DNA from: an uncultured Gemmatimonadota bacterium
GTDB taxonomy: Bacteria > Gemmatimonadota > Gemmatimonadetes > Gemmatimonadales > Gemmatimonadaceae
DNA length: 64,000 bases
Reading direction: 5' to 3'
Assembly: GCA_903910555.1 (NCBI GenBank)
Contig: CAIVZZ010000031.1
Location: 62,001-126,000 of the forward strand
Shown: in pieces, positions 25,808-33,673 of the stretch
How the letters are laid out: every line of letters begins with the position of its first letter
Numbering within the stretch: the first letter of the stretch is position 1
Translations under genes and position numbers: made by a program
The notes under the pieces: generated by a model
What the model was told of the DNA's origin: nothing
What the model saw: only the letters and a program-made list of their open reading frames with translations
Database searches by the model: none

Positions 25808-26607
25808 TACTTGATCCAGTGCCCGAGGCGGCTCCAACGGATGTCCGTGATAAACGACACCGCGCGATCGCTCTCGTTCGAGGGCACATACGAGTAGTAC
25901 ACGAACATCGGGCGCCCGCGCACGTTCGCGCGCGGCACGAATCCCCAGTAGCGGCTGTCCTTCGAGTTGTAGCGATTGTCACCCATCATGAAGTAGTGAC
26001 CCGCCGGCACGACGAACGGCCCCCAGGTATCGAGCTTCGGCTGCGCAGGCGCTGCGCCGAATCGTGATTCCTTCAGTCCGACTTTCTTCTGCCAGTCGAA
26101 CAGCTCGCTCTCCATGTTCGGATCACCCTTGTCCTGCTCGGGCGACGTATACCCCTGCCGCTGCGCGATTCCATTCACATACACAACGCCATCGCGGCCG
26201 TAGAGCGTATCGCCCGGCATCCCGATCAATCGCTTCACGAGCGTCGGTGTCGGATCGTCGCCGATCGCCGCCTCGTCCGCCTGATACGGCGACTCAAACA
26301 CGACGATGTCGCCGCGACTCGGATCCGCATACCCCGGCAGACTCGTATGCGTGAACGGAATGTGCGGACCGTACACGATCTTGTTCACGAACAGCCAGTC
26401 GCCCACCAGCATCGTCGGAATCATGCTCCCCGACGGAATGCGATACGCCTCGATCAAAAACGTCCGCAGCACCAAAAAGATGGCGATCGTCCCCGCGAGC
26501 GACTTGAACCACTCCCAGTAATGACGAACGCCGCCGCCGCCCGACGACTTCCCGCCGCGCGCTGCAGCCACACTCCCTTTCGGTTTATCAGATTTTTTCG
26601 CAGCCAC
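25807..26607 (-). CDS. lepB: Signal peptidase I
   Basis: The 266-residue protein has a charged Lys/Gly-rich N terminus, one membrane helix (SLAGTIAIFLVLRTFLI), the nucleophile in IPSGSM (Ser61), the general base Lys125 in TLVKRLIGMPGD, and the boxes GDNRYNSKDSRYWGFV. It cleaves signal peptides of exported proteins at the outer face of the inner membrane. Signals of the form LxAQ are common among the neighbours and fit this enzyme. The extra loop of about 35 residues after the catalytic Lys is usual for environmental bacteria. Confidence 0.95.
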   Translation of the reverse strand: MAAKKSDKPKGSVAAARGGKSSGGGGVRHYWEWFKSLAGTIAIFLVLRTFLIEAYRIPSGSMIPTMLVGDWLFVNKIVYGPHIPFTHTSLPGYADPSRGDIVVFESPYQADEAAIGDDPTPTLVKRLIGMPGDTLYGRDGVVYVNGIAQRQGYTSPEQDKGDPNMESELFDWQKKVGLKESRFGAAPAQPKLDTWGPFVVPAGHYFMMGDNRYNSKDSRYWGFVPRANVRGRPMFVYYSYVPSNESDRAVSFITDIRWSRLGHWIK

Positions 26608-26642
26608 GATATCAACGCTCTTCTATTTCTCGGTACGGTGAA

Positions 26643-26690
26643 AGCGGAGAGGGCGCATCCGCTTGAAATAAAGCTGGATGCGCCCCCGCT
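26643..26690 (-). terminator. Strong hairpin downstream of the SWIB gene
   Basis: GGGCGCATCC (26651-26660) pairs perfectly with GGATGCGCCC (26676-26685). The stem continues inward as GCTT/AAGC with one bulged base and outward as AGCGG/CCGCT. It lies between the SWIB stop and the lepB start on the same strand. There is no clean T-run after it, so read it as a Rho-independent-like or mRNA-end-protecting hairpin. Confidence 0.6.
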
Positions 26691-26724
26691 GTGACAAACC
26701 TCGAATGCGACGTCTTACAACAGA

Positions 26725-27036
26725 CTACTTGACGTGCTTCGCAACGAGGGCCGTCATCTGGAACATGTTGACCTGCGCCTTTCCACCAAACACCGCCTTC
26801 AGCTTGTCGTCGGCGTTGATGTTGCGGCGGTTCTTCTTGTCCTGGAGACCGTTCTTCTTGATGTAGGCCCAGATCTTCTTCGTCAGTTCGGTACGCGGCA
26901 TCGGGGACGAGCCCACGACGGCGCCGAGCACTGCATCCGGCTGCACTGGCTTCATGAACGCTGCGTTCGGCTTCCGCTTGGCAGCCTTCTTTGCCTTTTT
27001 CGCGGGGGCCTTCTTTGCCTTTTTCTTGGCGGCCAT
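26725..27036 (-). CDS. SWIB/MDM2-domain protein with Lys/Ala-rich tail
   Basis: The 103-residue protein starts with a histone-H1-like Lys/Ala tail (about residues 1-23, repeats of KKAPAKKA type). A full SWIB domain follows: LGAVVGSSPMPRTELTKKIWAYIKKNGLQD, then NRRNINADDKLKAVFGGKAQVNMFQMTALVAKHV. SWIB domains are known from eukaryotic SWI/SNF complexes and also from Chlamydia and other bacteria, where they are thought to bind DNA or act in chromatin condensation. Here the basic tail points to a nucleoid-associated role, which is an inference. Two hairpins lie upstream (27095-27122 and 27129-27167). Confidence 0.88.
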   Translation of the reverse strand: MAAKKKAKKAPAKKAKKAAKRKPNAAFMKPVQPDAVLGAVVGSSPMPRTELTKKIWAYIKKNGLQDKKNRRNINADDKLKAVFGGKAQVNMFQMTALVAKHVK

Positions 27037-27094
27037 CGACGAGTCTCCTCGATAGGAATGTGTGAAGGAACCCGATGCTCACTCTATGAACATC

Positions 27095-27122
27095 AGTCCG
27101 ACCACTCGAAAGTAGTTGGACT
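27095..27122 (-). promoter_or_regulatory. Leader hairpin upstream of the SWIB gene
   Basis: On the minus strand the 12-base arms (AGTCCAACTACT and AGTGGTCGGACT) pair at 11 of 12 positions, including one G-U, around a TTCG loop, which as RNA is the very stable UUCG tetraloop. It lies about 60-85 bases upstream of the SWIB start codon, so it is either in the leader or part of the terminator of the upstream operon. Confidence 0.5.
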
Positions 27123-27128
27123 CTCCGA

Positions 27129-27167
27129 GAGCGCAAGAGGGCGTTCCCCTCTGAAAACCTTGCGCTC
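27129..27167 (-). terminator. Hairpin after the endonuclease IV gene
   Basis: GAGCGCAAG (27129-27137) pairs with CTTGCGCTC (27159-27167), and an alternative inner stem AGAGGG/CCCTCT lies within. It begins 12 bases after the nfo stop on the minus strand. No T-run follows. It is a likely transcription end for the operon 27179-29590. Confidence 0.55.
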
Positions 27168-27178
27168 CACTCCGCGCA

Positions 27179-28090
27179 TCACGCCGATGGCGGCAGCAGC
27201 GTCGCGAGAAGCGCCATCATTTTCAGGTCGAACGGGTCCGCCGACGCATCATCTTCCGCCACTTCATCACGCTCGTGCGGAGTCTCCATCACGAGCGAAA
27301 TCCCCTCTGTACGCGGGTCCGCGAGCAGCCATCGAAACGGTTCAACACCGATCTCGCCTTCACCGATCAACGCGTGCCTGTCTTTGTTCGAACCGAACGG
27401 GTGCTTGCTGTCATTCAGGTGAAAAAATCCCGGACGCTCGCCGATTATTTTCTCAAAAGAATCGAGCACCGCGCGCTGTGCGGCGGCGCTTCCCGCTATG
27501 TCATGACCGCTCGCGAACAGGTGACAGGTGTCGAGTCCATACCCTGTGCGATGCCGCAATTCACTCGGCACTCGCGAAAGCATTCGCGCGATTTCCTCGG
27601 CGGATCGCCCCATGGTCTTCCCCGCGCCCGCCGTATTCTCGATCAGCACGCGCGTGCCGCTTTCAGTTTCAGGCACCGTTTCCAGCGCGTGGCGGATCGC
27701 GTCGCCCGCTCTGTCGCACGCCTCACCGGGATCGCCATCGCCAGCCGAGCCGGGATGAAAACAGCACGCACCCACGCCGTACGCCGTCGACCGCTCGAGT
27801 TCTCGCGCGAGCCCCGCCTTCGCGCGATTCGCCTTTTCTTCCTCTGCCGACGCGGTATTCAGCACGTACGCGCCATGCACCATCACCCGCGCCGGCAATA
27901 TCCCGCCCGCGTCGAGCGCCTCGCGAAACTTCGCCGCGCGCTCGGGCTTGATCTTCACTTTCTCGTTGTAGTACGTCGGCACGGCGGTGAAGAACTGCAG
28001 CGCCTGCATCTGCGCCGCCGCCGCGCGCCGCGCGACCATCACCACGCCGCCGGCATCGGCCGGATGCGATCCGATAAACCGTGCACTCAT
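27179..28090 (-). CDS. nfo: Endonuclease IV (AP endonuclease)
   Basis: The 303-residue TIM-barrel enzyme has the metal-site phrases of Nfo in order: VHGAYVLN, CCFHPGS, ENTAG, GYGLDTCHLFASGHDI, FHLNDSKHPFGSNKDRHALIGEGEIG and METPHE. These give the three zinc ions that cut DNA 5' to abasic sites in base-excision repair. The length is near the family norm, with a short acidic tail (DEVAEDDASADP). The ATG overlaps the stop of the receiver-domain gene as ATGA, so the two are translated together. Confidence 0.93.
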   Translation of the reverse strand: MSARFIGSHPADAGGVVMVARRAAAAQMQALQFFTAVPTYYNEKVKIKPERAAKFREALDAGGILPARVMVHGAYVLNTASAEEEKANRAKAGLARELERSTAYGVGACCFHPGSAGDGDPGEACDRAGDAIRHALETVPETESGTRVLIENTAGAGKTMGRSAEEIARMLSRVPSELRHRTGYGLDTCHLFASGHDIAGSAAAQRAVLDSFEKIIGERPGFFHLNDSKHPFGSNKDRHALIGEGEIGVEPFRWLLADPRTEGISLVMETPHERDEVAEDDASADPFDLKMMALLATLLPPSA

Positions 28091-28746
28091 TTCCGCGGCG
28101 GCCCGCTGCCGCTGGGGTTGATGTCGATCATCCGCGCGCTGCCGAGGTATTCCACGCTCTTTGGATTATTCAGCTGTCGGAGCTTCTTCACCACGTCCGC
28201 GATCCGGCGCGCCATCAACGTGATCGTCGCGAGCGATTCTTCCCGCTCCGCATCGGTCACCATTCCCGCCTCGATCAGCGAGGTATTCGAGAGGAGCGCG
28301 GCCAGCGGGTTGTTGATCTCGTGCTGGAGCGCCAGTGAGGTCTCGCCGATCCCCGCGAGATACTGCGCCTTCCGCAGTTTCTCCTCTGCGCTGCGGCGCG
28401 CGGCATTCACCTCGATCCGCCGCTCGGCGATGCGCAGCCGCGCCATGAGATTGTCCGGCGTCACGGGCTTCGACATATAGTCGTCGGCACCGGCGTCGAG
28501 TACGGCCGTGAGATCTTCGGTTTTGTCGCGCGCGGTGATGACAAGAATGAACGCTTCGTCGCCGCGCTCGGAGGACCGGATGCGACGGCAAAGCTCGAGA
28601 CCGTCCATCTTCGGCATTTCCCAGTCGAGAATCAACAGCGGCGACGGCGAAGCCGTGTACGCCGCCCACGCCTCCTCGCCATCAGCGGCCGCTGTCGTAA
28701 CAACATGACCGCCCTGCTCCAGCATTTTGGAGAGGAGCAGCCGCAT
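28087..28746 (-). CDS. Receiver-HisKA (REC-DHp) protein with damaged or non-canonical 5' end
   Basis: From the ATG at 28746 the protein has 219 residues: a receiver domain with phospho-acceptor Asp41 (ILDWEMPKMDG) and Lys in YMSKPVTP, then a histidine-kinase dimerisation helix with the H-box LQHEINNPLAALLSN, and no ATPase domain. This ATG lacks the first receiver strand and its acidic pocket. The missing codons LNVLLADDDPT lie in frame just upstream, but no ATG, GTG or TTG precedes them. An ATG at 28790 overlaps the upstream stop but is out of frame by a two-base step in the run TCTCTCT. Either a CTG at 28779 is used or there is a 2-bp frameshift. See findings. Confidence 0.75.
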   Translation of the reverse strand: MRLLLSKMLEQGGHVVTTAAADGEEAWAAYTASPSPLLILDWEMPKMDGLELCRRIRSSERGDEAFILVITARDKTEDLTAVLDAGADDYMSKPVTPDNLMARLRIAERRIEVNAARRSAEEKLRKAQYLAGIGETSLALQHEINNPLAALLSNTSLIEAGMVTDAEREESLATITLMARRIADVVKKLRQLNNPKSVEYLGSARMIDINPSGSGPPRK

Positions 28747-28786
28747 TGTTGGATCGTCGTCTGCAAGAAGAACGTTCAGAGAGACC

Positions 28787-29590
28787 TCATTGCCAGCGTC
28801 CGGTTCGAACGACCATCACTGATTCGCCGCTGCTGCGAGACGTCTCGAGCCACGCCACCGCGACACGATGACCGTGCACGGCAACAGCGGGCCGCGCGGC
28901 CTGAGCGGTGGATGGAGAAACCTCCATCCGTGTCTCAAAAATGTGCCCTGTGGTTTGCGACAGCGCGAGCCAGAGCTGCGGCGTCGCGGCGTTCGGATCG
29001 ATGTAGGCAACTGCGACCGTATCGCCATGTGCGGCGACTGCGGCTGCCGATGCGCGTTCCCCGTAGACTATTGGAACGGGCGAGTGGAACATCTCTCCCC
29101 CACCCATCGAATGTGTGAAAAATACACCGGGTCCCTCCGCCGCAAGCATGAAATAGACGACGTGCACGTAACCATTCGTCGTGTCGGCGGCTATAAACGG
29201 CGCCGGACGGTTACATCCCGTGCGCCCTTTGTCGGTTGAATCCGCGGTTTCGGCCGGACGCCAATTCAGTCCGCCATCGTCAGACCGCGCCACCACGAGC
29301 AGCGCGCTGCTGTCCGCGCGCGGAGCCCACCACGCCGCGTAAGCCGTATCGCCGCGGGCAGTTGTCGCCACGAACGACCCTTCACAAATCGAAGCCGTCG
29401 GTTGAGTCGGCAGCATCGGCGGCTTCAAAGCCGGCGCCATCGCGGGAACGTCGCCAACCAACACCAGCCGCGATCCCGCCGGCACCGGTGTGCTCGTCCG
29501 CTGCTCTGAATCCCATTTCACCGGGTCAGGCGCACACGCGGTTGATGCACCCAGTGCAAAACAGCCGACCAGCAGGGAGGTCCGGAGCAT
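28787..29590 (-). CDS. Secreted Asp-box (BNR) beta-propeller-like protein
   Basis: The 267-residue protein has a signal sequence ending near ALGASTAC, possibly a weak lipobox. A BNR/Asp-box follows (SDDGGLNW, the SxDxGxxW pattern), and repeated WLA/VAVAW strand motifs give a sialidase-like propeller look. No catalytic Arg triad or FRIP motif of true sialidases is evident, and the length allows only a partial propeller. I therefore do not call an enzyme. Its stop overlaps a potential ATG of the receiver-domain gene (ATGA). The start lies beside an AT-rich divergent spacer shared with pruA. Confidence 0.6.
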   Translation of the reverse strand: MLRTSLLVGCFALGASTACAPDPVKWDSEQRTSTPVPAGSRLVLVGDVPAMAPALKPPMLPTQPTASICEGSFVATTARGDTAYAAWWAPRADSSALLVVARSDDGGLNWRPAETADSTDKGRTGCNRPAPFIAADTTNGYVHVVYFMLAAEGPGVFFTHSMGGGEMFHSPVPIVYGERASAAAVAAHGDTVAVAYIDPNAATPQLWLALSQTTGHIFETRMEVSPSTAQAARPAVAVHGHRVAVAWLETSRSSGESVMVVRTGRWQ

Positions 29591-29652
29591 GATCTGAAAT
29601 ATAGTATATGTTTCACGCTCTCCGTTTCGTACCCCGTCTCCAGAACGCCAAA
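29591..29652. promoter_or_regulatory. AT-rich divergent spacer between the BNR-protein operon and pruA
   Basis: The 62 bases contain the near-palindrome ATATAGTATAT (29600-29610), unusually AT-rich for this DNA. Read on the minus strand it gives TATACT, a good -10 close to the start at 29590. On the plus strand TATAGT could serve pruA. No clear -35 is seen in either direction. Confidence 0.4.
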
Positions 29653-31290
29653 ATGTCCAGCGCCCCTTTCGACGGTAATCGCCGCCTCCCGCCCCTCGTC
29701 AACGAGCCCATCCGCTCGTACGCCCCCGGTTCGCCCGAACGCGCCGCGCTGAAATCGCGCCTGGCTGCGATGGAAAAAGAGTGTCCGGAAATTCCGCTGG
29801 TCATCGGCGGCAAGGAAATCCGCACGGGCGACATCGAGAAGGCGACTTCGCCGCACAAACACGGCCACGTCACCGCGACTTGGCACAAGGCCCGCCCCGA
29901 AGATGTAAAGGCCGCCATCAAATCCAGCGCCGAAGCACAGCGGGACTGGTCGACTTGGCGCTGGGAAGATCGCGCCGCGATCCTGCTCAAAGCCGCCGAA
30001 CTGCTCGCCACCACCTGGCGTCCGACGATGGCCGCGGCAACGATGCTCGGCCAATCAAAGACCGCGTTTCAGGCCGAAATCGACGCGACCTGCGAGCTGA
30101 TTGACTTCTGGCGCCTGAATGTCGCATTCGCCGGCGAACTCTACGGCGAGCAGCCGATGTCGTCGCAGGGGATGTGGAATCAGACCGACCTGCGCGGTCT
30201 CGAGGGTTTCGTCTACGCGGTGACGCCGTTCAACTTCACGGCGATCGGCGGAAATCTCCCGACGGCGCCGGCGCTCATGGGCGGCACGTCGCTGTGGAAG
30301 CCGTCGAACGCGGCGATTCTGTCGTCGTGGTATACGATGAAACTGCTGATCGAAGCCGGACTCCCGCCGGGCGTGGTCAACTTCGTCCCGGGCGATCCGA
30401 TCATGATTTCGGATATCGCGCTCTCGCATCCGGACTTGGGCGGCATCCACTTCACCGGAAGCACCACCGTGTTCCAGTCGATGTGGAAGACGGTCGGCAA
30501 CAATATCTCGAACTACAAATCCTATCCGCGCATCGTCGGTGAAACCGGCGGCAAGGACTTCATCATCGCGCACCCGTCCGCAGATATCGCCGGACTCGCC
30601 ACAGCGATCGTGCGCGGCGGATTCGAGTATCAGGGGCAGAAATGCTCGGCGGCCAGCCGCGTATACATCCCGAAGTCGATCTGGCCCGAAGTGCGCGACC
30701 GTGTCATCGCGATGATCAAGGACATCAAAGTCGGCGACGTCAACAACTTCACGAACTTCATGGGCGCCGTGATCGACAAGCGCGCGCACGACCGCATCAC
30801 CGGATATCTCGCGGACGGCAAGAAAAACGCGAAGGTCCTCGCGGGCGGCACGGCGAATGGCGAGACTGGCTGGTTTGTCGAGCCTACCCTCATCCAGACG
30901 GAAGATCCCGCATACCGTTTGCTCTGCGAAGAAATCTTTGGACCGGTCGTCACTGCGTATGTGTACGACGACAACAAGTGGGCGGAGACGCTGAAGATCG
31001 TCGACTCGACGTCGCCGTACGCACTGACGGGCGCAGTCTTCTCGCGCGATCGCAAGGCGATTCACGAGGCGCATGCCGCGCTGCGCAACTCGGCCGGAAA
31101 TTTCTATATCAACGACAAGCCGACCGGCGCGATCGTCGGACAGCAGCCGTTCGGCGGTTCACGCGCCTCGGGCACGAACGACAAGGCCGGATCGAAGATG
31201 AACCTCATGCGCTGGGCGAGCGCACGCACGGTGAAGGAGACGTTTGTTCCCGCCACGGAACATCACTACCCGTTCATGGATGCCGAGTAA
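29653..31290 (+). CDS. pruA: L-glutamate gamma-semialdehyde (1-pyrroline-5-carboxylate) dehydrogenase
   Basis: The 545-residue aldehyde dehydrogenase has the P5CDH N terminus (NEPIRSYAPGSPER), TPFNFTAIGGNLP, the general base Glu in GETGGKDF, the catalytic Cys in YQGQKCSAASRVYIP, and the C-terminal PTGAIVGQQPFGGSRASGTNDKAG. It oxidises glutamate semialdehyde to glutamate in proline and arginine breakdown using NAD. I chose the ATG at 29653. An in-frame ATG at 29608 adds 15 non-conserved residues. No proline dehydrogenase gene adjoins it. The PhzF gene overlaps its end by 11 bases. Confidence 0.93.
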   Translation: MSSAPFDGNRRLPPLVNEPIRSYAPGSPERAALKSRLAAMEKECPEIPLVIGGKEIRTGDIEKATSPHKHGHVTATWHKARPEDVKAAIKSSAEAQRDWSTWRWEDRAAILLKAAELLATTWRPTMAAATMLGQSKTAFQAEIDATCELIDFWRLNVAFAGELYGEQPMSSQGMWNQTDLRGLEGFVYAVTPFNFTAIGGNLPTAPALMGGTSLWKPSNAAILSSWYTMKLLIEAGLPPGVVNFVPGDPIMISDIALSHPDLGGIHFTGSTTVFQSMWKTVGNNISNYKSYPRIVGETGGKDFIIAHPSADIAGLATAIVRGGFEYQGQKCSAASRVYIPKSIWPEVRDRVIAMIKDIKVGDVNNFTNFMGAVIDKRAHDRITGYLADGKKNAKVLAGGTANGETGWFVEPTLIQTEDPAYRLLCEEIFGPVVTAYVYDDNKWAETLKIVDSTSPYALTGAVFSRDRKAIHEAHAALRNSAGNFYINDKPTGAIVGQQPFGGSRASGTNDKAGSKMNLMRWASARTVKETFVPATEHHYPFMDAE

Positions 31291-32185
31291 ACACAACTTC
31301 GTCACGCTCGACGTTTTCACGTCGACGGCGTTCGGCGGAAACCAGCTCGCGGTCTTTCCAGACGCGACTGGTATCCCCGATGAAGCGCTGCTCAACATCA
31401 CGCGCGAATTCAATTTCGCGGAAGTCACCTTTTGTTATCCGCCGGCAAATCCTGCGCATACCAAACGCGTGCGCATCTTCACGCCCGCTCGCGAGATTCC
31501 GTTCGCCGGTCACCCCACAGTCGGCACCGCGATCGCGCTGGTGATGCTCGGTCAGGCGGGCGGCAGCACGAAGCTCGTGCTCGAAGAGGGCGTGGGACCG
31601 ATCCCGGTTACGGTGAGAGATGCAAAGAGCGCGGCTCCGTTCGCGCAGTTCTCGGTCGCAAAGCTCGCCGAAATCGGACCGCCGACGCCAAGCCGCGGCG
31701 TGCTCGCCGAGATTCTCTCGATCGATGCCGAGGATATTCTCGCATCGCCGATGGCGCCGCAGAATGTGTCATGCGGTCTGCCATTCTTGATGGTGCCACT
31801 GCGTTCGGTCGATGCCGTAAGCCGCTCGCGCGTGCGCATGGAGAAATGGGAGACGACGCTCAAGTCGGCGTGGGCTCCGGATATTTTCGTGTTTGCGAAG
31901 AAGCCGGAAGGCGGCGAATCACACTATCACGCGCGCATGTACGGTCCCGGCGTGAATGTCCCTGAAGATCCGGCAACGGGATCGGCCAACGCCTGCCTCG
32001 CCGGCTATCTCGCCGCGCGCGCGTCGCAGAAGGACGGCACGCTCGTCTGGACCGTCGATCAGGGCGTCGAGATGGGCCGTCCGAGCCGCATCGAGATCGA
32101 AGCTGACAAGGCAGCCGGTGCTGTCACCGCGATTCGAGTGGGCGGGAACGCGGTGATGATGTCCGAGGGGTCGTTTACGCTTTAG
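31280..32185 (+). CDS. PhzF family isomerase/epimerase-like protein
   Basis: The 301-residue protein has the PhzF start FVTLDVFTSTAFGGNQLAVF, the catalytic-position Glu48 in NFAEVTF, RIFTPAREIPFAGHPTVGTA and, in the second lobe, DPATGSANACLAGYLA. PhzF of phenazine synthesis isomerises a cyclohexadiene acid. Most bacterial homologues, like this one, have no phenazine genes nearby and unknown substrates. The start lies inside the last codons of pruA, so the two are co-translated and a role in amino-acid breakdown is plausible. An intrinsic terminator follows. Confidence 0.85.
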   Translation: MPSKHNFVTLDVFTSTAFGGNQLAVFPDATGIPDEALLNITREFNFAEVTFCYPPANPAHTKRVRIFTPAREIPFAGHPTVGTAIALVMLGQAGGSTKLVLEEGVGPIPVTVRDAKSAAPFAQFSVAKLAEIGPPTPSRGVLAEILSIDAEDILASPMAPQNVSCGLPFLMVPLRSVDAVSRSRVRMEKWETTLKSAWAPDIFVFAKKPEGGESHYHARMYGPGVNVPEDPATGSANACLAGYLAARASQKDGTLVWTVDQGVEMGRPSRIEIEADKAAGAVTAIRVGGNAVMMSEGSFTL

Positions 32186-32186
32186 A

Positions 32187-32249
32187 ACTGCAACAGAAGA
32201 ACCGCGGATTTTCGAGTAAATCCGCGGCAAGCAGTTATAGTTTTTTTTT
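32187..32249 (+). terminator. Intrinsic terminator of the pruA-phzF operon
   Basis: CCGCGGATTT (32202-32211) pairs perfectly with AAATCCGCGG (32218-32227) around TCGAGT, with an outer pair AACTGC/GCAGTT. Nine consecutive T follow at 32241-32249. This is the clearest Rho-independent terminator in the window. The stem word CGCGGATTT is the same as in the larger palindromes at 55715-55798 and 63383-63554. It abuts the stop of the convergent diguanylate cyclase gene. Confidence 0.85.
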
Positions 32250-33555
32250 ACTCGTCAATTTTCATCGCGTTCAGCTCGATCGACCGGCGCCCCGGCAGCG
32301 ATCCATCAAATGCGCGCATTCCCGGATGCCACAGCTCAGTCCGATCGCGCCCATTCCGTTTCGCCACGTATAACGCCTCGTCCGCTCGCGCGATGAGCAC
32401 CTGCGCGATCTGATCATTCCGCGCGATCTCCGACGCGATGCCGATCGAGATCGTCACCGCCCGCTCCACTCCCACCGCGGCAAACGGCCGCGTGCGAAAC
32501 GCGTGCTGGATTCGATACGCAAGAATCTGCGCGCCCTCGTGATTCGTATCCGGCGCGAGAATCTCGAACTCCTCGCCGCCGTATCGCGCGACCACGTCGC
32601 CGAGTCGTGCCGTTTCGCGGAGGAGCAATCCCATCTCGCGCAGCACTTCGTCACCGGTGAGGTGGCCGTACTCATCGTTGATCCGTTTGAAGTGATCGAC
32701 GTCGAGCGCGAGCACCGAAAGCGGATGATTGCCGCGCAGCGCGCGTGACACTTCGCGCACCGCGAGCTGATCGAAGCCGCGGCGGTTGAAGCAGCCGCTG
32801 AGCGGATCGGTAAGCACGATCGTTTCCAGGTGCCCGCGCATTCTATTGTACGCGCGCCCGATCACCGTGATCGCATCCGGCATCCGGTCGGCCGCCTCAT
32901 CGTACTCCAGCGAGAAATCGCCTTCCTGCGCTTTCTCGAACACCTGCACGATGCGTTTCAGCCGCTTCGCGATATGCCCCTGCAGCAGCACGAACAGCAG
33001 CGTGCCGAGCAAAAAGAGCGCGAGATCCCAGAAACGCTCGGCAAGCTCCGGTAGCATTCCATGGTCTGATGCGGCCAGCACAACCACCGTATAGAAAACC
33101 GCCACGCACGCGAGATTATAAACCGTGGCGCGCTGGCCGAAATAGAGCTGGGTGAACTGCACCGGGAAAATCGCGATGATCAATGCACGCGAATACTCGG
33201 ACGGCGGCGTGACCACATAGACGGCGCTGAACAAGAGCAGCATGTCCGCCACCACCGCAACGATCACCGCGTCCTGCCCCGCGAAGCGGCGCCGCGCAAT
33301 GATGCCCAGCATCAGCTGGATGAACACGAGATACGCGATGATCAGCACCGCGCCAAACACCAGCGCGTAGTGCGGACTCGTCGCGCGTGCGACGACCGAA
33401 TCGGAGTTGATCACTCCCGCCCACTTCAGCGCGATCGTTCCGAAACCGATGAGCAACACGAACACACGCCGGAACTTCCCCTGCCATTGGAGAATCTCGG
33501 CGGTGGAAAGTTCACCGGTGGCAGGCACTGCCTGCGGCGCGGGAGTTGGACTCAC
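32248..33555 (-). CDS. Membrane-bound diguanylate cyclase (GGDEF)
   Basis: The 435-residue protein has about six membrane helices in residues 30-205, a HAMP-like linker (RLKRIVQVFEKAQEGDFSLEY), and a full GGDEF domain (DPLSGCFNRRGFDQL; VDHFKRINDEYGHLTGDEVLREM; the active site YGGEEF). An inhibitory I-site RLGD precedes GGEEF by five residues. It should make cyclic-di-GMP and be subject to product inhibition. The signal sensed by the helical part is unknown. The upstream spacer carries a heptad array at the end of the neighbouring gene. Confidence 0.9.
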   Translation of the reverse strand: MSPTPAPQAVPATGELSTAEILQWQGKFRRVFVLLIGFGTIALKWAGVINSDSVVARATSPHYALVFGAVLIIAYLVFIQLMLGIIARRRFAGQDAVIVAVVADMLLLFSAVYVVTPPSEYSRALIIAIFPVQFTQLYFGQRATVYNLACVAVFYTVVVLAASDHGMLPELAERFWDLALFLLGTLLFVLLQGHIAKRLKRIVQVFEKAQEGDFSLEYDEAADRMPDAITVIGRAYNRMRGHLETIVLTDPLSGCFNRRGFDQLAVREVSRALRGNHPLSVLALDVDHFKRINDEYGHLTGDEVLREMGLLLRETARLGDVVARYGGEEFEILAPDTNHEGAQILAYRIQHAFRTRPFAAVGVERAVTISIGIASEIARNDQIAQVLIARADEALYVAKRNGRDRTELWHPGMRAFDGSLPGRRSIELNAMKIDE

Positions 33556-33632
33556 AGTAGGGCATCCACTTGATCAATGGACGCAGGATCCCTCCCCGTC
33601 GCAACCCCGCGGTCGACCGCGTCCTACAGTGC

Positions 33633-33673
33633 CGCCCTCTGCCGTCCGCCGTCCGCCGTCTGTCGTCCGCCCC
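33633..33673. repeat. Heptad array abutting the stop of the outer-membrane protein gene
   Basis: Six consecutive 7-base units read CGCCCTC, TGCCGTC, CGCCGTC, CGCCGTC, TGTCGTC, CGCCCC on the plus strand and end exactly where the outer-membrane gene's stop codon begins. The consensus YGYCGTC (equal to GTCYGYC in another phase) recurs at 42789-42816. Confidence 0.75.

Noticed and set aside
27275-28480. Plus-strand open frame of about 400 codons
   Set aside because: It lies antisense across nfo and the receiver-domain gene, with biased composition and no conserved content.
28787-29590. Calling this protein a sialidase
   Set aside because: Only one clear Asp-box is seen; the Arg triad and FRIP motif are missing and the protein is too short for a full propeller.
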